Source: an uncultured Ruminococcus sp. (GTDB lineage Bacteria > Bacillota > Clostridia > Oscillospirales > Acutalibacteraceae). From it: a stretch of 60,991 nt of DNA. The notes under the pieces are model-generated. The model was not told the origin of the DNA. It made no database searches and saw only the letters and a list, made by a program, of their open reading frames with translations. A program made the translations under genes and the position numbers. Location of the stretch: NCBI GenBank assembly GCA_902802985.1, contig CADCOE010000037.1:1-60991 (forward strand). The letters are read 5' to 3'. Position 1 is the first letter of the stretch. Each line of letters opens with the position of its first letter. Of the stretch, positions 17,169-26,117 are shown piece by piece.

Positions 17169-18170
17169 ATAAAAGAAGCGGCCGGTTCAAAATTGCTGTG
17201 TAAAGAATTCGGTGACTATCTGAATAATACGGTCGTTCCTTATATCGAGAAAAACTACAATGTTTATCAGGAGGCTGCCCACAGAAGCATCTGTGGTTCT
17301 TCGCTGGGAGGACTGGCTTCCTTCTATATCGGACTGGAACATCCTGAAACCTTCGGTACTGTCGGGGCATTGTCATCTATGTTCAGCGTAGGAGATGACG
17401 AATTGTGGTCCGATTACCTTACGCCTAAATACAAGGCGGACAATCTCCCGTTTATTTTTATGTATGATGGCAGCTATTACGATGATAACGGTGCCTTTTC
17501 CGAAAGTATGAACAATACGATGGTCGAGAACGGATACCCGAAAGACAAAATCGTATTCTGCAAGTATGAGCCGGGCAAGCACGAAGTGCCCAGTTGGAGC
17601 GGTATTTATCCTCAGTTCCTTGAGGCAATGTTTACGCAGAAATTAGCAGCCGTAAAATCGGGTGAACCCGTTGAATACATCGACAAATCCAAAATGCATC
17701 CGGCACTTGACCCCAATCTTGCAGGAGCCGATGACGAAATCGAAAATGATACAAGACCTGACTACATCAAAAATTATATCTTCTATGACAACAGTGAAAC
17801 CAAGTGGGAAAAAGTGTATGCTTATTTCTGGGGAGGAGTCCCTGTCAATAAGGTCACAGGGAAAGTATTTAGTTCAAAATATGCAGAATGGCCCGGATAT
17901 GAAATGGAAAAAGTGGAAGGAACCGATCTTTACCGAATGCCTGTCCCAAAGGGCGTCACCAATATCATTTTCAGTACCGGAGTCAAAGACGTCGATGTCG
18001 CAAACGGAACGGTTGCCTACCAGACAGCGGATCTGCCTTTCTCCAATGTCAATCATTCCGGAAAGATCTATAAGATCGACACCTCTGTAGAACCAAAACA
18101 AGGCACCGGAAAAGCGGAAAAAACAAAGTACCGCTATACCGAAGGCGAATGGACCGATTATACAGAATAA
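17169..18170 (+). pseudogene. 5'-truncated secreted esterase fused to a CBM26-like module
   Basis: An open frame follows the TGA at 17166 with no ATG start, ribosome site or signal peptide. The nearest possible start is TTG 17193 without any GGAGG. The sequence enters in mid-domain of a PF00756-type esterase: YLNNTVVPYIEKNYNV, then the nucleophile elbow CGSSLGGLAS, and a late GKHEVPSWSG holding the probable catalytic His. A CBM26-like module follows (KWEKVYAYFWGG, WPGYEME, NIIFSTG, QTADLPF). Its end, VEPKQGTG...KTKYRYTEGEWTDYT, is almost the same as in the 12910-14562 protein. About 150 N-terminal residues of the esterase are missing, so the copy is probably inactive. Confidence 0.8.
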
Positions 18171-18239
18171 TCTCTGTATTTTTAGTTTGTAAAATTTTGA
18201 CTTAAATGACAGAATATGACAATAATCCTTGCATATCAA

Positions 18240-18287
18240 TGCACCCCAAAAGTTAGACCATTTGATATAATGTCTGACAGGGGTGCA
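18240..18287. mobile_element. 48-bp IS3-like terminal inverted-repeat remnant
   Basis: Begins TGCACCCCAAAAGTTAGAC, very like the ends of IS150-type IS3-family elements, and ends GTCTGACAGGGGTGCA. The outer eight bases TGCACCCC/GGGGTGCA are perfect inverted repeats, and GAC/GTC pairs further in. Only about 13 bases separate the two ends, so the transposase is gone or this is a solo miniature derivative. It could fold as a hairpin and is followed by TTTT. It lies 69 bases after the truncated esterase. Confidence 0.55.
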
Positions 18288-18446
18288 TTTTCCATACAAA
18301 AAGGAAAAGCTATGTTAAGCTGTTAATCGGTATGTCCTGTTTTTGTTTTCTTCTTGCCGTCAATTTATGATGTCCGGCTGTATATTTTCACTGTCAATTA
18401 CAAAAAATACTAAGGAACAATTTTTGTAAAAAAGGAGAATTATGCT

Positions 18447-18983
18447 ATGAAAGCCACAGGCATTGTCAGAAGAATAGACGACCTTGGTCGTGTTGTCATA
18501 CCAAAGGAAATAAGACGCACCCTGCGTATCCGTGAGGGTGACCCCCTTGAAATATATACTGAGGCAAATGGAGAAGTAATATTCAAAAAATATTCCCCCA
18601 TCGGAGAAATTTCCGCATTTGCTGAAGAATATGCCGAGGTACTGAGTAAAATTTCCAAATGCCCTGTCCTTATCAGCGACAATGATCATATTATTGCCGC
18701 TTCGGGTATTTCTAAAAAAGAAATTCTCGAACGCCGTATTACCCCCGTACTGGAGGATTATATCCAAAACCGTCAGAGCTTTCTGGCAGGCAGCGGCGGG
18801 GTGGACAGAATTTTTCCCGTTGAAGGAATCGATCGCAGTGCCTCTGTATTTTATCCGATCATATCCGCAGGTGATGTCACCGGATCTGTCATTATGCTCT
18901 TTAACGAGCAAAAGAAACTCCCCACGGAAATCGAAAATAAGCTGATCCAGACAGCCGCCGAATTCCTCAGCAAACAGACTTAA
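18447..18983 (+). CDS. spoVT: Stage V sporulation protein T
   Basis: 178 residues, the exact usual length. An N-terminal AbrB/SpoVT swapped-hairpin DNA-binding domain (MKATGIVRRIDDLGRVVIPK, residues 1-50) is followed by a GAF-like domain with FPVEGIDRSASVFYPI. In Bacillus SpoVT is a forespore regulator acting late with sigma-G. AAAGGAG precedes the ATG. A good sigma-A promoter is not visible. AATACTA at about 18408 resembles a sigma-G -10, but no -35 fits at the right spacing. Its presence supports a spore-forming host. Confidence 0.95.
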   Translation: MKATGIVRRIDDLGRVVIPKEIRRTLRIREGDPLEIYTEANGEVIFKKYSPIGEISAFAEEYAEVLSKISKCPVLISDNDHIIAASGISKKEILERRITPVLEDYIQNRQSFLAGSGGVDRIFPVEGIDRSASVFYPIISAGDVTGSVIMLFNEQKKLPTEIENKLIQTAAEFLSKQT

Positions 18984-19071
18984 TCACATTTCATTGACCG
19001 TACGTTTCTTTCGCCCTGACAACCACACACCGCAGCCTTGTACAGGGCGGAAACGGCGGCATGATGGTAAA

Positions 19072-19100
19072 TTGAAAAAATGATTGTTTTGTGCTATGAT
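19072..19100 (+). promoter_or_regulatory. Predicted promoter for the YoaK-like gene
   Basis: TTGAAA, 17 bases, TATGAT, 28 bases before ATG 19129, with GGGGAGGAA between. Confidence 0.65.
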
Positions 19101-19128
19101 ATAAGGAATAAAGGGGAGGAATTACCGT

Positions 19129-19821
19129 ATGAAAACCATTCATTCCCGACTTCCTATGTCGGAAACTTTATTCGTGGGATGCACATTGTCTATTGTAGGC
19201 GGATATTTCGATGGATATACATATTTCACCAGAGGCGGCGTTTTTGCCAACGCCCAAACCGGCAATATTGTCCTTTTGGGACTGAGTCTTGCCAACGGCA
19301 ATATTTTGAAGGCGCTGCTGTATTTTATCCCGATATTTGCCTTTATGCTTGGTATTATTGTTTCAGAAGTCATTCGCAAAAACAATCAGTTTCACTTTCT
19401 TCATTGGCGGCAATCCATTATCCTGCTGGAAATATTGATCGTCATTGCCGTCACATTGATGCCAAGCACCAATCAAAGTTCCTATACCTTTGATATGATT
19501 GCCAATATATTAATCTCTTTTGTGTGCGCCCTACAGGTACAGACATTCCGCACCATCCACGGCATCACCTGTGCTACGACAATGTGCACGGGCAATCTCC
19601 GAAGCTCGATAGATAACATCGTTCAATTCAGCCGTACTCACGAAAAAAAGTTTTTGAAATCGGCAATGAAATTCACCCTGATCAATCTATTTTTTATTGC
19701 AGGCGCAGTCATCAGTGCTTACATCACCAAGATCTTCAATGAAAAATCCGTCATATTCTGCGGCTTTGGACTGCTTGCGGTGTTTGCGTTAATGTTTATT
19801 CAGCCAACAGAAAAAAAGTAA
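19129..19821 (+). CDS. YoaK/DUF1275 family membrane protein
   Basis: 230 residues with about six hydrophobic segments. The N-terminal FVGCTLSIVGGYFDGYTYFT and the ARGGVFANAQTGNIVLL-type segment (here TRGGVFANAQTGNIVLLG) are the hallmark of the DUF1275 (YoaK) family. The GITCATTMCTGNLR motif near residue 145 is also conserved there. The transport function of this family is unproven. Monocistronic, with promoter and terminator. Confidence 0.9.
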   Translation: MKTIHSRLPMSETLFVGCTLSIVGGYFDGYTYFTRGGVFANAQTGNIVLLGLSLANGNILKALLYFIPIFAFMLGIIVSEVIRKNNQFHFLHWRQSIILLEILIVIAVTLMPSTNQSSYTFDMIANILISFVCALQVQTFRTIHGITCATTMCTGNLRSSIDNIVQFSRTHEKKFLKSAMKFTLINLFFIAGAVISAYITKIFNEKSVIFCGFGLLAVFALMFIQPTEKK

Positions 19822-19856
19822 CATACTCCCCCATCGCTATCGGTGGGGGAGTATGT
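19821..19856. terminator. Bidirectional terminator between convergent genes
   Basis: Stem ACATACTCCCCCA/TGGGGGAGTATGT with a ten-base loop. A T-run is best on the minus strand (TTACTTTTTTT), serving the SseB-like gene as well as the YoaK-like gene. Confidence 0.8.
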
Positions 19857-19871
19857 TCATTGAGGTAAAAA

Positions 19872-21014
19872 TTACATATTGATTTTTTCATAAAACGGCA
19901 CGGTTGCCGAGGCCGCCTTACGGCCAAATTCGGTGTCATACCTGACAATCGTTATCGGTACACCGGAGGAATACTGCGAAAGCATTGCAGGCAAGTCTGC
20001 CAGCTTTTCATCGCCGCCCTCTGAGGTATCAGCAATGATCAGATAACCCGATACACCGTTTTTTCTGATGCCGCACATATACGCTTTTTGAACCACAGCC
20101 GTTTTGTCCAGATACTCCATCAAGGCACTGACCATTTCTCCCGGAACGGTGTTTAACTGAAACAGCGTAATATCATCGTTTTCTGTTGCCGATGCTCCCT
20201 TGATGGCATCTATGACACTGCGGTCCAGTATCATACTAAAGCCAAAAGGATTGACACAAACGGCGGCTCCGCCTTTACAAAAATGCTCGATCTCCTGAAA
20301 CGTAATCATATTGCCGCTGCACATTTTCTTATCATCAAAGCGTTTCAGCTCGATCCAGTCTGTAAATACAGGGATACAATTTTTTCCGTCTTTCGTTTTG
20401 ATCGCAGGAATATTCAGAATTTGACCCTCGCCTGTTCGCAATTTACAGAGAGTATGCCCGCTTTGGGCAGCAGTGTCGTTCAAAAGAGGCAGTAAATATT
20501 TTCCCTCCCCGATCTCCTTCATCATCACTGTTTCTATGGCAGCCGTGTCACGGCCTGCCGCCGCAGCCTGATAGAAATGATTGGCATTCAACACCAGCTT
20601 AGGATTGGTCACCGGAACCAGTTCGGGCGGCAGCTGTGAATAATCGGGCTTCTCCGCTATGTCTTTTAATGGAAGATAAAGCAGTGTTTTACCATTATCC
20701 ACAACGACCATCTCAATGCCGCTGCGGTAAAAGTCACTGAACAATGCTCCTCGGGCATCCGACTGACATTCCATTGTTTCAATGACGATTTTGGAATACG
20801 ACAAATATTCCCGAAAATCCTCGCAAAATTGTGCCTCGGAAAAAATAAATACAGCCGGCGCTCCTTTCACATAATCCACGTAATGATTTTTCGTATCCGG
20901 CGAATAAGCGACCCAAATTTTGTCATCCGTCTGAATTTTCTCTATAATTTGCTGTAAATATCCGGAATGATTGGTTTGTCCGTATATCTGTATCAGCTGC
21001 TGTATACTGCTCAT
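19872..21014 (-). CDS. SseB-like protein with N- and C-terminal SseB domains
   Basis: 380 residues, soluble, no signal peptide. The central part (about 120-265) has the SseB fold signature: KYLLPLLND, NIPAIKTKDGKNCIPVFTDW, GGAAVCVNPFGFSMILD. The C-terminal 110 residues (LNTVPGEMVSALMEYLDKTA, GYLIIAD) match the SseB C-terminal domain. The first 110 residues are not recognised. SseB was named for serine sensitivity in E. coli; its biochemical role is unknown. Single gene with a shared terminator. Confidence 0.7.
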   Translation of the reverse strand: MSSIQQLIQIYGQTNHSGYLQQIIEKIQTDDKIWVAYSPDTKNHYVDYVKGAPAVFIFSEAQFCEDFREYLSYSKIVIETMECQSDARGALFSDFYRSGIEMVVVDNGKTLLYLPLKDIAEKPDYSQLPPELVPVTNPKLVLNANHFYQAAAAGRDTAAIETVMMKEIGEGKYLLPLLNDTAAQSGHTLCKLRTGEGQILNIPAIKTKDGKNCIPVFTDWIELKRFDDKKMCSGNMITFQEIEHFCKGGAAVCVNPFGFSMILDRSVIDAIKGASATENDDITLFQLNTVPGEMVSALMEYLDKTAVVQKAYMCGIRKNGVSGYLIIADTSEGGDEKLADLPAMLSQYSSGVPITIVRYDTEFGRKAASATVPFYEKINM

Positions 21015-21177
21015 CCTATTCTCCCCTTAAAGTTAATATATAATATAGATAATTTTATTATATATTGGTGGGAAATTGATGTCAATAAGTAATATGCCGA
21101 TCTGCCGAAATTAATTTCCCACACCATCCGATACGAATAATGACAAAATCCGCCCCTCCACCGCTTGGAAAAGTATC

Positions 21178-21227
21178 GTTTTTTTCCGGGATATTTTTGT
21201 GTGTTTTTTTCCGGGATATTTTTGTGT
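21178..21227. repeat. Exact 25-bp tandem duplication
   Basis: Two identical, directly adjacent 25-base copies starting GTTTTTTTCCGGGATATTTT. They lie between the SseB-like gene and the gltX promoter, five bases before the -35. The surrounding 21015-21317 interval holds no other feature besides that promoter. Confidence 0.9.
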
Positions 21228-21232
21228 TTCTG

Positions 21233-21260
21233 TTGAATATCTTTCAGAATTTGGTATAAT
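21233..21260 (+). promoter_or_regulatory. Predicted gltX promoter
   Basis: TTGAAT, 16 bases, TATAAT, 57 bases before ATG 21318. Confidence 0.65.
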
Positions 21261-21317
21261 TAAAAGATAAACGACTGTCAAGCTCGTTATTGAAAATGGT
21301 AAAAGGGTGAAGTTAAA

Positions 21318-22775
21318 ATGTCCGAAAAGGTAAGAACAAGATTTGCTCCCAGTCCGACAGGATTTATGCACGTCGGTAATCTGAGAACCGCATTGTATGA
21401 ATATCTGATTGCCAAGTCACTCGACGGCACTTTTGTACTGCGTATCGAGGATACCGATCAAGACAGAAAAGTAGAGGGAGCGGTTGATATTATTTACAAC
21501 ACGCTGCAAAAAGCCGGACTCTTACACGATGAAGGTCCCGATGTGGGCGGTGAATACGGTCCTTACGTGCAGAGTGAACGCAAGGAAATGTATCTTCCCT
21601 ATGCGCAGCAGCTGATCGAGAAAGATAAAGCCTATTACTGCTTCTGCACAAAGGAACGTCTGGACACGCTGCGTGAAAATGCCGATGACCCGGGCGCCGG
21701 CTACGACCGCCACTGCCGCAGCCTCAGCAAAGAGGAAATTCAACAAAAACTGCAGGCAGGCATACCGTATGTTATCCGCCAGAAAATGCCTCTGGAAGGC
21801 ACTACTACATTTAACGATGCTGTTTACGGTACCATCTCCGTAGACAACAGCGAACTGCAAGATCAAATTCTGATCAAGGCTGACGGCTACCCCACCTACA
21901 ATTTTGCCAATGTAATTGATGACCATACAATGAACATCACTCACGTTGTCAGAGGAAGTGAATATCTTTCCTCCACTCCCAAATACAATCTTCTGTATGA
22001 AGCATTCGGCTGGGAGATCCCCACTTATATTCATCTGCCGCTGATTATGGGCAAAAACGACGATGGTTCTATCTCCAAGCTTTCCAAGCGGCACGGAGCC
22101 ACCAGCTTTGAAGATCTGGTCAAAGGCGGTTTCCTGCCCGAAGCAATCATTAACTATATTGCACTCCTCGGATGGGCGCCCAAAGACAACCGTGAAATGT
22201 TTACTCTCAGTGAACTGGTCGAGAATTTCTCCATTGACGGTATCAGTAAATCCCCTGCTGTATTCGACTATGACAAATTGGAATGGTTTAACGGCGAGTA
22301 CATTAAAGCAATGACAACCGAACAGTTTGCCGAAGTAGCAATGCCGTATTTTAAGCAGGCGATCCCGAACAAAGAACTGGATTGGGTCAAGGTAGCCTCT
22401 ATTCTTCAGCAAAGAACAACCAGACTGACACAGATCCCCGAAAAAATCGCCTTTTTTAACGAACAGCCTGCCTATGAAAAGGAACTGTTCGTCAATAAAA
22501 AAAGCAAAACCACACTTGAAAATTCGGGTCCTATGCTGAGCGCTGCTGTCAATGCCCTTGATGCGCTGCCCGAATGGAACCACGACAGCATCCACGACTG
22601 CCTGATCTCACTGGCTCAATCACTGGAAGTGAAAAACGGTACGGTAATGTGGCCTGTCAGAATAGCCGCTTCCGGTATGACGGTCACTCCGGGCGGAGCT
22701 GTCGAAATTCTTGATATTCTCGGCAAAGAAGAAGCAATGTCCCGACTGAACAGCGGTCTGAAAAAGCTGTCATAA
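21318..22775 (+). CDS. gltX: Glutamyl-tRNA synthetase
   Basis: 485 residues, class I. The HIGH-type motif is in PSPTGFMHVGNLRTALYEYL (about residues 11-30), and the KMSKS-type motif in SKLSKRHGA (about 252-260). It charges tRNA-Glu with glutamate. Because a separate GlnRS follows directly, this enzyme need only be the discriminating form. AAGGGTGA lies upstream of the start. No terminator separates it from glnS (106-base gap), so cotranscription is likely. Confidence 0.97.
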   Translation: MSEKVRTRFAPSPTGFMHVGNLRTALYEYLIAKSLDGTFVLRIEDTDQDRKVEGAVDIIYNTLQKAGLLHDEGPDVGGEYGPYVQSERKEMYLPYAQQLIEKDKAYYCFCTKERLDTLRENADDPGAGYDRHCRSLSKEEIQQKLQAGIPYVIRQKMPLEGTTTFNDAVYGTISVDNSELQDQILIKADGYPTYNFANVIDDHTMNITHVVRGSEYLSSTPKYNLLYEAFGWEIPTYIHLPLIMGKNDDGSISKLSKRHGATSFEDLVKGGFLPEAIINYIALLGWAPKDNREMFTLSELVENFSIDGISKSPAVFDYDKLEWFNGEYIKAMTTEQFAEVAMPYFKQAIPNKELDWVKVASILQQRTTRLTQIPEKIAFFNEQPAYEKELFVNKKSKTTLENSGPMLSAAVNALDALPEWNHDSIHDCLISLAQSLEVKNGTVMWPVRIAASGMTVTPGGAVEILDILGKEEAMSRLNSGLKKLS

Positions 22776-22881
22776 CCATCCTGATCACGGTTGACTGCCT
22801 CAAACAGCTTTCACCGTACAGCATATCAACAGCAACAAACCGCAACCAACTTAATCAATCAAAACAAGGAGAACTCATTCA

Positions 22882-24564
22882 ATGGCTGACGAAATCAAAA
22901 ACACCGAGCTTGCCGCAGGCAACTTCATCTATGACTTTATCACAGAAGATATTGCCGAGGGCGGTATGTATGAGGGAAAAGAGGTACACACTCGTTTTCC
23001 TCCCGAACCGAACGGCTACCTCCATATCGGACACGCAAAAGCTATTTGCGTTGACTTCGGTATGGCGGAACGCTTCCATGGAAAATGCAACCTTCGTATG
23101 GATGATACCAACCCCACCAAAGAGGACGTCGAATATGTTGACGCTATCAAAGAAGACATTGCGTGGCTGGGTTTCCACTGGGACGACAGATTTTACTTTG
23201 CTTCGGAATATTTCGATCAAATGTACGAATATGCCGTCGAGCTGATCAGGAAGGGGCTTGCCTATGTCTGCGAGCTGACACCCGAACAAATGCGTGAAAA
23301 CAGAGGTGACCTTTCCCATCCCGCTGTCAGTCCATACCGTGACCGACCAATCGAGGAAAGTCTGGATCTGTTTGAGCGTATGAAAAACGGCGAGTTTGAG
23401 GACGGCAAGATGACACTGCGTGCCAAAATTGATCTCAACAGCGGCAACTTTAATATGCGTGATCCCGTTATTTATCGCATTAACCGCATTCATCACCACC
23501 GTACAGGCGACAAGTGGTGTATCTATCCGATGTATGACTTTGCTCATCCCCTTGAGGATGCCATCGAAGGCATTACCCACTCCCTTTGTACGCTGGAATT
23601 TGAAGCACACAGACCGCTTTATGACTGGGTCATCAACAATACTTCCGTTCCGTCAAAACCTCGTCAGATCGAGTTTGCACGGCTCGGCATCAACAATACC
23701 GTAATGAGCAAAAGAAAGCTCCGCCAGCTGGTAGAAGAACAGTATGTCAACGGCTGGGATGATCCCCGTATGCCGACTCTCTGCGGACTTCGCCGCAGAG
23801 GCTATACCCCTGCTTCTATCCGTAATTTCTGTGAACGAATCGGCGTTGCCAAAACCAACAGCGTGGTAGATTATGCGTTTCTGGAACATTGTCTGCGTGA
23901 GGATCTCAACCTGAATGCACAGCGTGTAATGACAGTCATTCGCCCCATCAAACTGATCATCACCAACTATCCCGAAAATCAGACCGAAACCTTTGAAGTC
24001 GAAAACAATCCCAACAAACCGCAGGACGGCAGCCGCACCATTACCTTCAGCCGTGAATGCTATATTGAGTCCGAGGACTTCTTAGAGGAAAAAATCAAGG
24101 GCTATAACCGCCTTTATCCCGGCAATGAGGTTCGTCTGAAATCGGCATATATCGTTAAATGCACCGGCTGCAAAAAGGACGAAAACGGCAGTATTGTTGA
24201 AGTTTACGCAGAATATGATCCTCTCACACGAGGCGGAGATACGCCCGACGGCAGAAAGGTCAGAGGTACCATTCACTGGGTCGACGCCAACAACTATATC
24301 GACGCAGAGGTTCGCCTGTACGAAAATCTCTTTACTGATCCCGAACCGGACACAGGTGATAAAAACTTTCTGGATTATATCAATCCCAACAGCCTGACCG
24401 TGCTGACTGACTGCAAAGCCGAAAGATCGGTAGAAAATGCATCTGTTCCTGCCAGCTATCAGTTTATGCGTCTGGGTTATTTCTGTCTTGACAAGGACAG
24501 CACAAAAGAGAAACTGATTTTTAACCGCAGCGTTTCTCTCAAAGATGGATTTAAACGTAAATAA
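22882..24564 (+). CDS. glnS: Glutaminyl-tRNA synthetase
   Basis: 560 residues, class I. It shows [19 protein letters not shown] (HIGH motif, about 35-53), the [10 protein letters not shown] substrate region and MSKRKL as the KMSKS loop, then the C-terminal beta-barrel anticodon domain (about 340-560). It charges tRNA-Gln directly. Most Firmicutes instead use the GatCAB transamidation route, so a GlnRS points to transfer in an ancestor of this lineage. AAGGAGAA precedes the ATG. The gene lies directly after gltX. Confidence 0.96.
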   Translation: MADEIKNTELAAGNFIYDFITEDIAEGGMYEGKEVHTRFPPEPNGYLHIGHAKAICVDFGMAERFHGKCNLRMDDTNPTKEDVEYVDAIKEDIAWLGFHWDDRFYFASEYFDQMYEYAVELIRKGLAYVCELTPEQMRENRGDLSHPAVSPYRDRPIEESLDLFERMKNGEFEDGKMTLRAKIDLNSGNFNMRDPVIYRINRIHHHRTGDKWCIYPMYDFAHPLEDAIEGITHSLCTLEFEAHRPLYDWVINNTSVPSKPRQIEFARLGINNTVMSKRKLRQLVEEQYVNGWDDPRMPTLCGLRRRGYTPASIRNFCERIGVAKTNSVVDYAFLEHCLREDLNLNAQRVMTVIRPIKLIITNYPENQTETFEVENNPNKPQDGSRTITFSRECYIESEDFLEEKIKGYNRLYPGNEVRLKSAYIVKCTGCKKDENGSIVEVYAEYDPLTRGGDTPDGRKVRGTIHWVDANNYIDAEVRLYENLFTDPEPDTGDKNFLDYINPNSLTVLTDCKAERSVENASVPASYQFMRLGYFCLDKDSTKEKLIFNRSVSLKDGFKRK

Positions 24565-24642
24565 AAAGGAAACAAAATATTGATAAGAAAATCAAATCGT
24601 TCCGCAAAATTCTCATCGTAAACGACACCAAAGATCAATTTG

Positions 24643-24684
24643 GAAGTATCGGAGTGTTGAAGTATCGAAGTATCGAAGTGTCGG
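24643..24684. repeat. Short AAGTATCG tandem array
   Basis: AAGTATCG occurs three times and AAGTGTCG once within 42 bases, twice directly abutting. It lies immediately before a dispersed repeat copy, in the glnS-glmU gap. Confidence 0.7.
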
Positions 24685-24754
24685 GGTGCAGGGGTGCGGT
24701 GCACCCTTGCCGAGGTCAAGGGCGAGCAGCCCTTGCGGGGTTTGGGGCAGAGCC
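24683..24754 (+). repeat. Dispersed GC-rich repeat, family A, copy 1
   Basis: 72 bases starting GGGGTGCAGGGGTGCGGTGC and ending in GGGGCAGAGCC. The reverse complement of 41739-41811 matches it with about four mismatches. It contains short dyads (GGGC/GCCC). The tail GGGGCAAAGCCTC is repeated once more just downstream (24763-24775). Confidence 0.85.
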
Positions 24755-24809
24755 TCAACATTGGGGCAAAGCCTCAGCATTTGCGGATATTGCTAAAGGA
24801 GGTACCGTT

Positions 24810-25865
24810 ATGCCGAATAATACAAGCGCCGTTATTCTTGCCGGCGGTGAGGGCAGAAGAATGAAGTCCGACCGCCCTAAGGTACTGGCGGAAGTACTGT
24901 TCAAGCCAATGCTGAGATGGGTTATTGACGCCGTGAGAAGTGCCGGTATCAAAGATATTTGTGTGGTAACAGGCAGTAAACGTGAATGGGTAGACGAATA
25001 TTTATCGTCACTGCCGTTCAAGGTAGAAACTGTTTTTCAATCGGAACGGCTGGGTACTGCTCACGCTGTGATGCAGGCAGCAGACTTTCTGGAGCGTCAC
25101 CGCGGCAGTGATGTATTGATCCTCAACGGAGATGCTCCATTTATTGCGGTAGAAACCATCCGTGACGCATTTGTTATGCATAATCAGATGGAGGAAGTCG
25201 ATACCGAAATATTTGACTGGGAAAAACCTATTGCCAACGCTTCGGCGGAACGGGGATGTACTGTGATCTCCGCCGATGTGGATGACCCCACAGGCTATGG
25301 ACGCATTATGCACGAAACAGCCGACAGCGATGACTACAGCCTCAATATGCTCAAAGCCATCGTAGAAGAAAAAGAAGCGACGGACGAGATCCGCAAGATC
25401 ACTGAGGTCAACTCGGGTGCTTACTGGTTTGAGGTGGACTCTCTGCTGGATGCCCTCGGCAAGGTGCAAAAAAGTGAACGAACCGGCGAATATTATCTGA
25501 CCGATACGATTGCCTTGATCAAACAAAGCGGCAAAGCGGTTCTGGCGTTCAAGGCCAACAATGCCGACTCCGTACTCGGCGCCAATGACTGTGTCCAACT
25601 CGCACAGCTCAATCAGATCGCACGAAAAAGAATTCTCGACAAACATATGAAAAATGGTGTGAATATCCCCTGTACGGATGGTGTTATCATCGGAAAAGAT
25701 GTTAAAATCGGTACTAACACCACCATCTTGCCCTCCACCATCCTCAGAGGCAAAACCATCATCGGTTCTTTTTGCGAGATAGGTCCGTCGGCAATGCTCG
25801 ATTCGTGCGAGGTATCCGACAACAACAACATTGCCAACACCACAATGAAAAACCATAAACTATAA
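24810..25865 (+). CDS. glmU: UDP-N-acetylglucosamine pyrophosphorylase, GlmU without its acetyltransferase half
   Basis: 351 residues from ATG 24810 (AAAGGAGGT upstream); a longer in-frame extension runs through repeat DNA. The N-terminal nucleotidyltransferase domain is complete: ILAGGEGRRMKSDRPKVL (about 8-25), ILNGDAPF and VNSGAYWFE. A left-handed beta-helix starts near residue 285 (DGVIIGKDVKIGTNTTILPS) but stops after about four coils, whereas GlmU normally runs to about 450 residues with the acetyltransferase site in the missing part. No continuation is seen in other frames. It would make UDP-GlcNAc from GlcNAc-1-P but not acetylate GlcN-1-P. The glmU-prs order is usual in Firmicutes. 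Confidence 0.85.
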   Translation: MPNNTSAVILAGGEGRRMKSDRPKVLAEVLFKPMLRWVIDAVRSAGIKDICVVTGSKREWVDEYLSSLPFKVETVFQSERLGTAHAVMQAADFLERHRGSDVLILNGDAPFIAVETIRDAFVMHNQMEEVDTEIFDWEKPIANASAERGCTVISADVDDPTGYGRIMHETADSDDYSLNMLKAIVEEKEATDEIRKITEVNSGAYWFEVDSLLDALGKVQKSERTGEYYLTDTIALIKQSGKAVLAFKANNADSVLGANDCVQLAQLNQIARKRILDKHMKNGVNIPCTDGVIIGKDVKIGTNTTILPSTILRGKTIIGSFCEIGPSAMLDSCEVSDNNNIANTTMKNHKL

Positions 25866-26117
25866 CAACAGATCCAGTGATGATTGTGTTCCATTTTGAA
25901 ACACAATAGTTGTGCATAATCTATTATAATTTAAATTTTTCTTGAGATTTTTTTACAAAAGATACAATTCTTTTGATTACCTGTTGGTTATTCGCCTAAA
26001 AACTTGATTTTTTGACAAAGACGTATTAAAATAAAATAGAATGTTATTGAAGTATAATTGTTATTCGACAATTTGCTTTCCATTTGGTGAAAAATTAAAA
26101 ATGGGGGACGAGTTACA

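Noticed and set aside
18360..18446. Sigma-G promoter for spoVT
   Set aside because: AATACTA fits a sigma-G -10, but the nearest TGTATA lies 21 bases away instead of 17-18, so the match is too weak to list.
21522..22595. 357-codon minus-strand frame opposite gltX
   Set aside because: Antisense to a certain synthetase gene, with no start signals or recognisable protein.
26010..26060. prs promoter
   Set aside because: TTGACA and TATAAT are both present, but about 35 bases apart, and neither has a proper partner.
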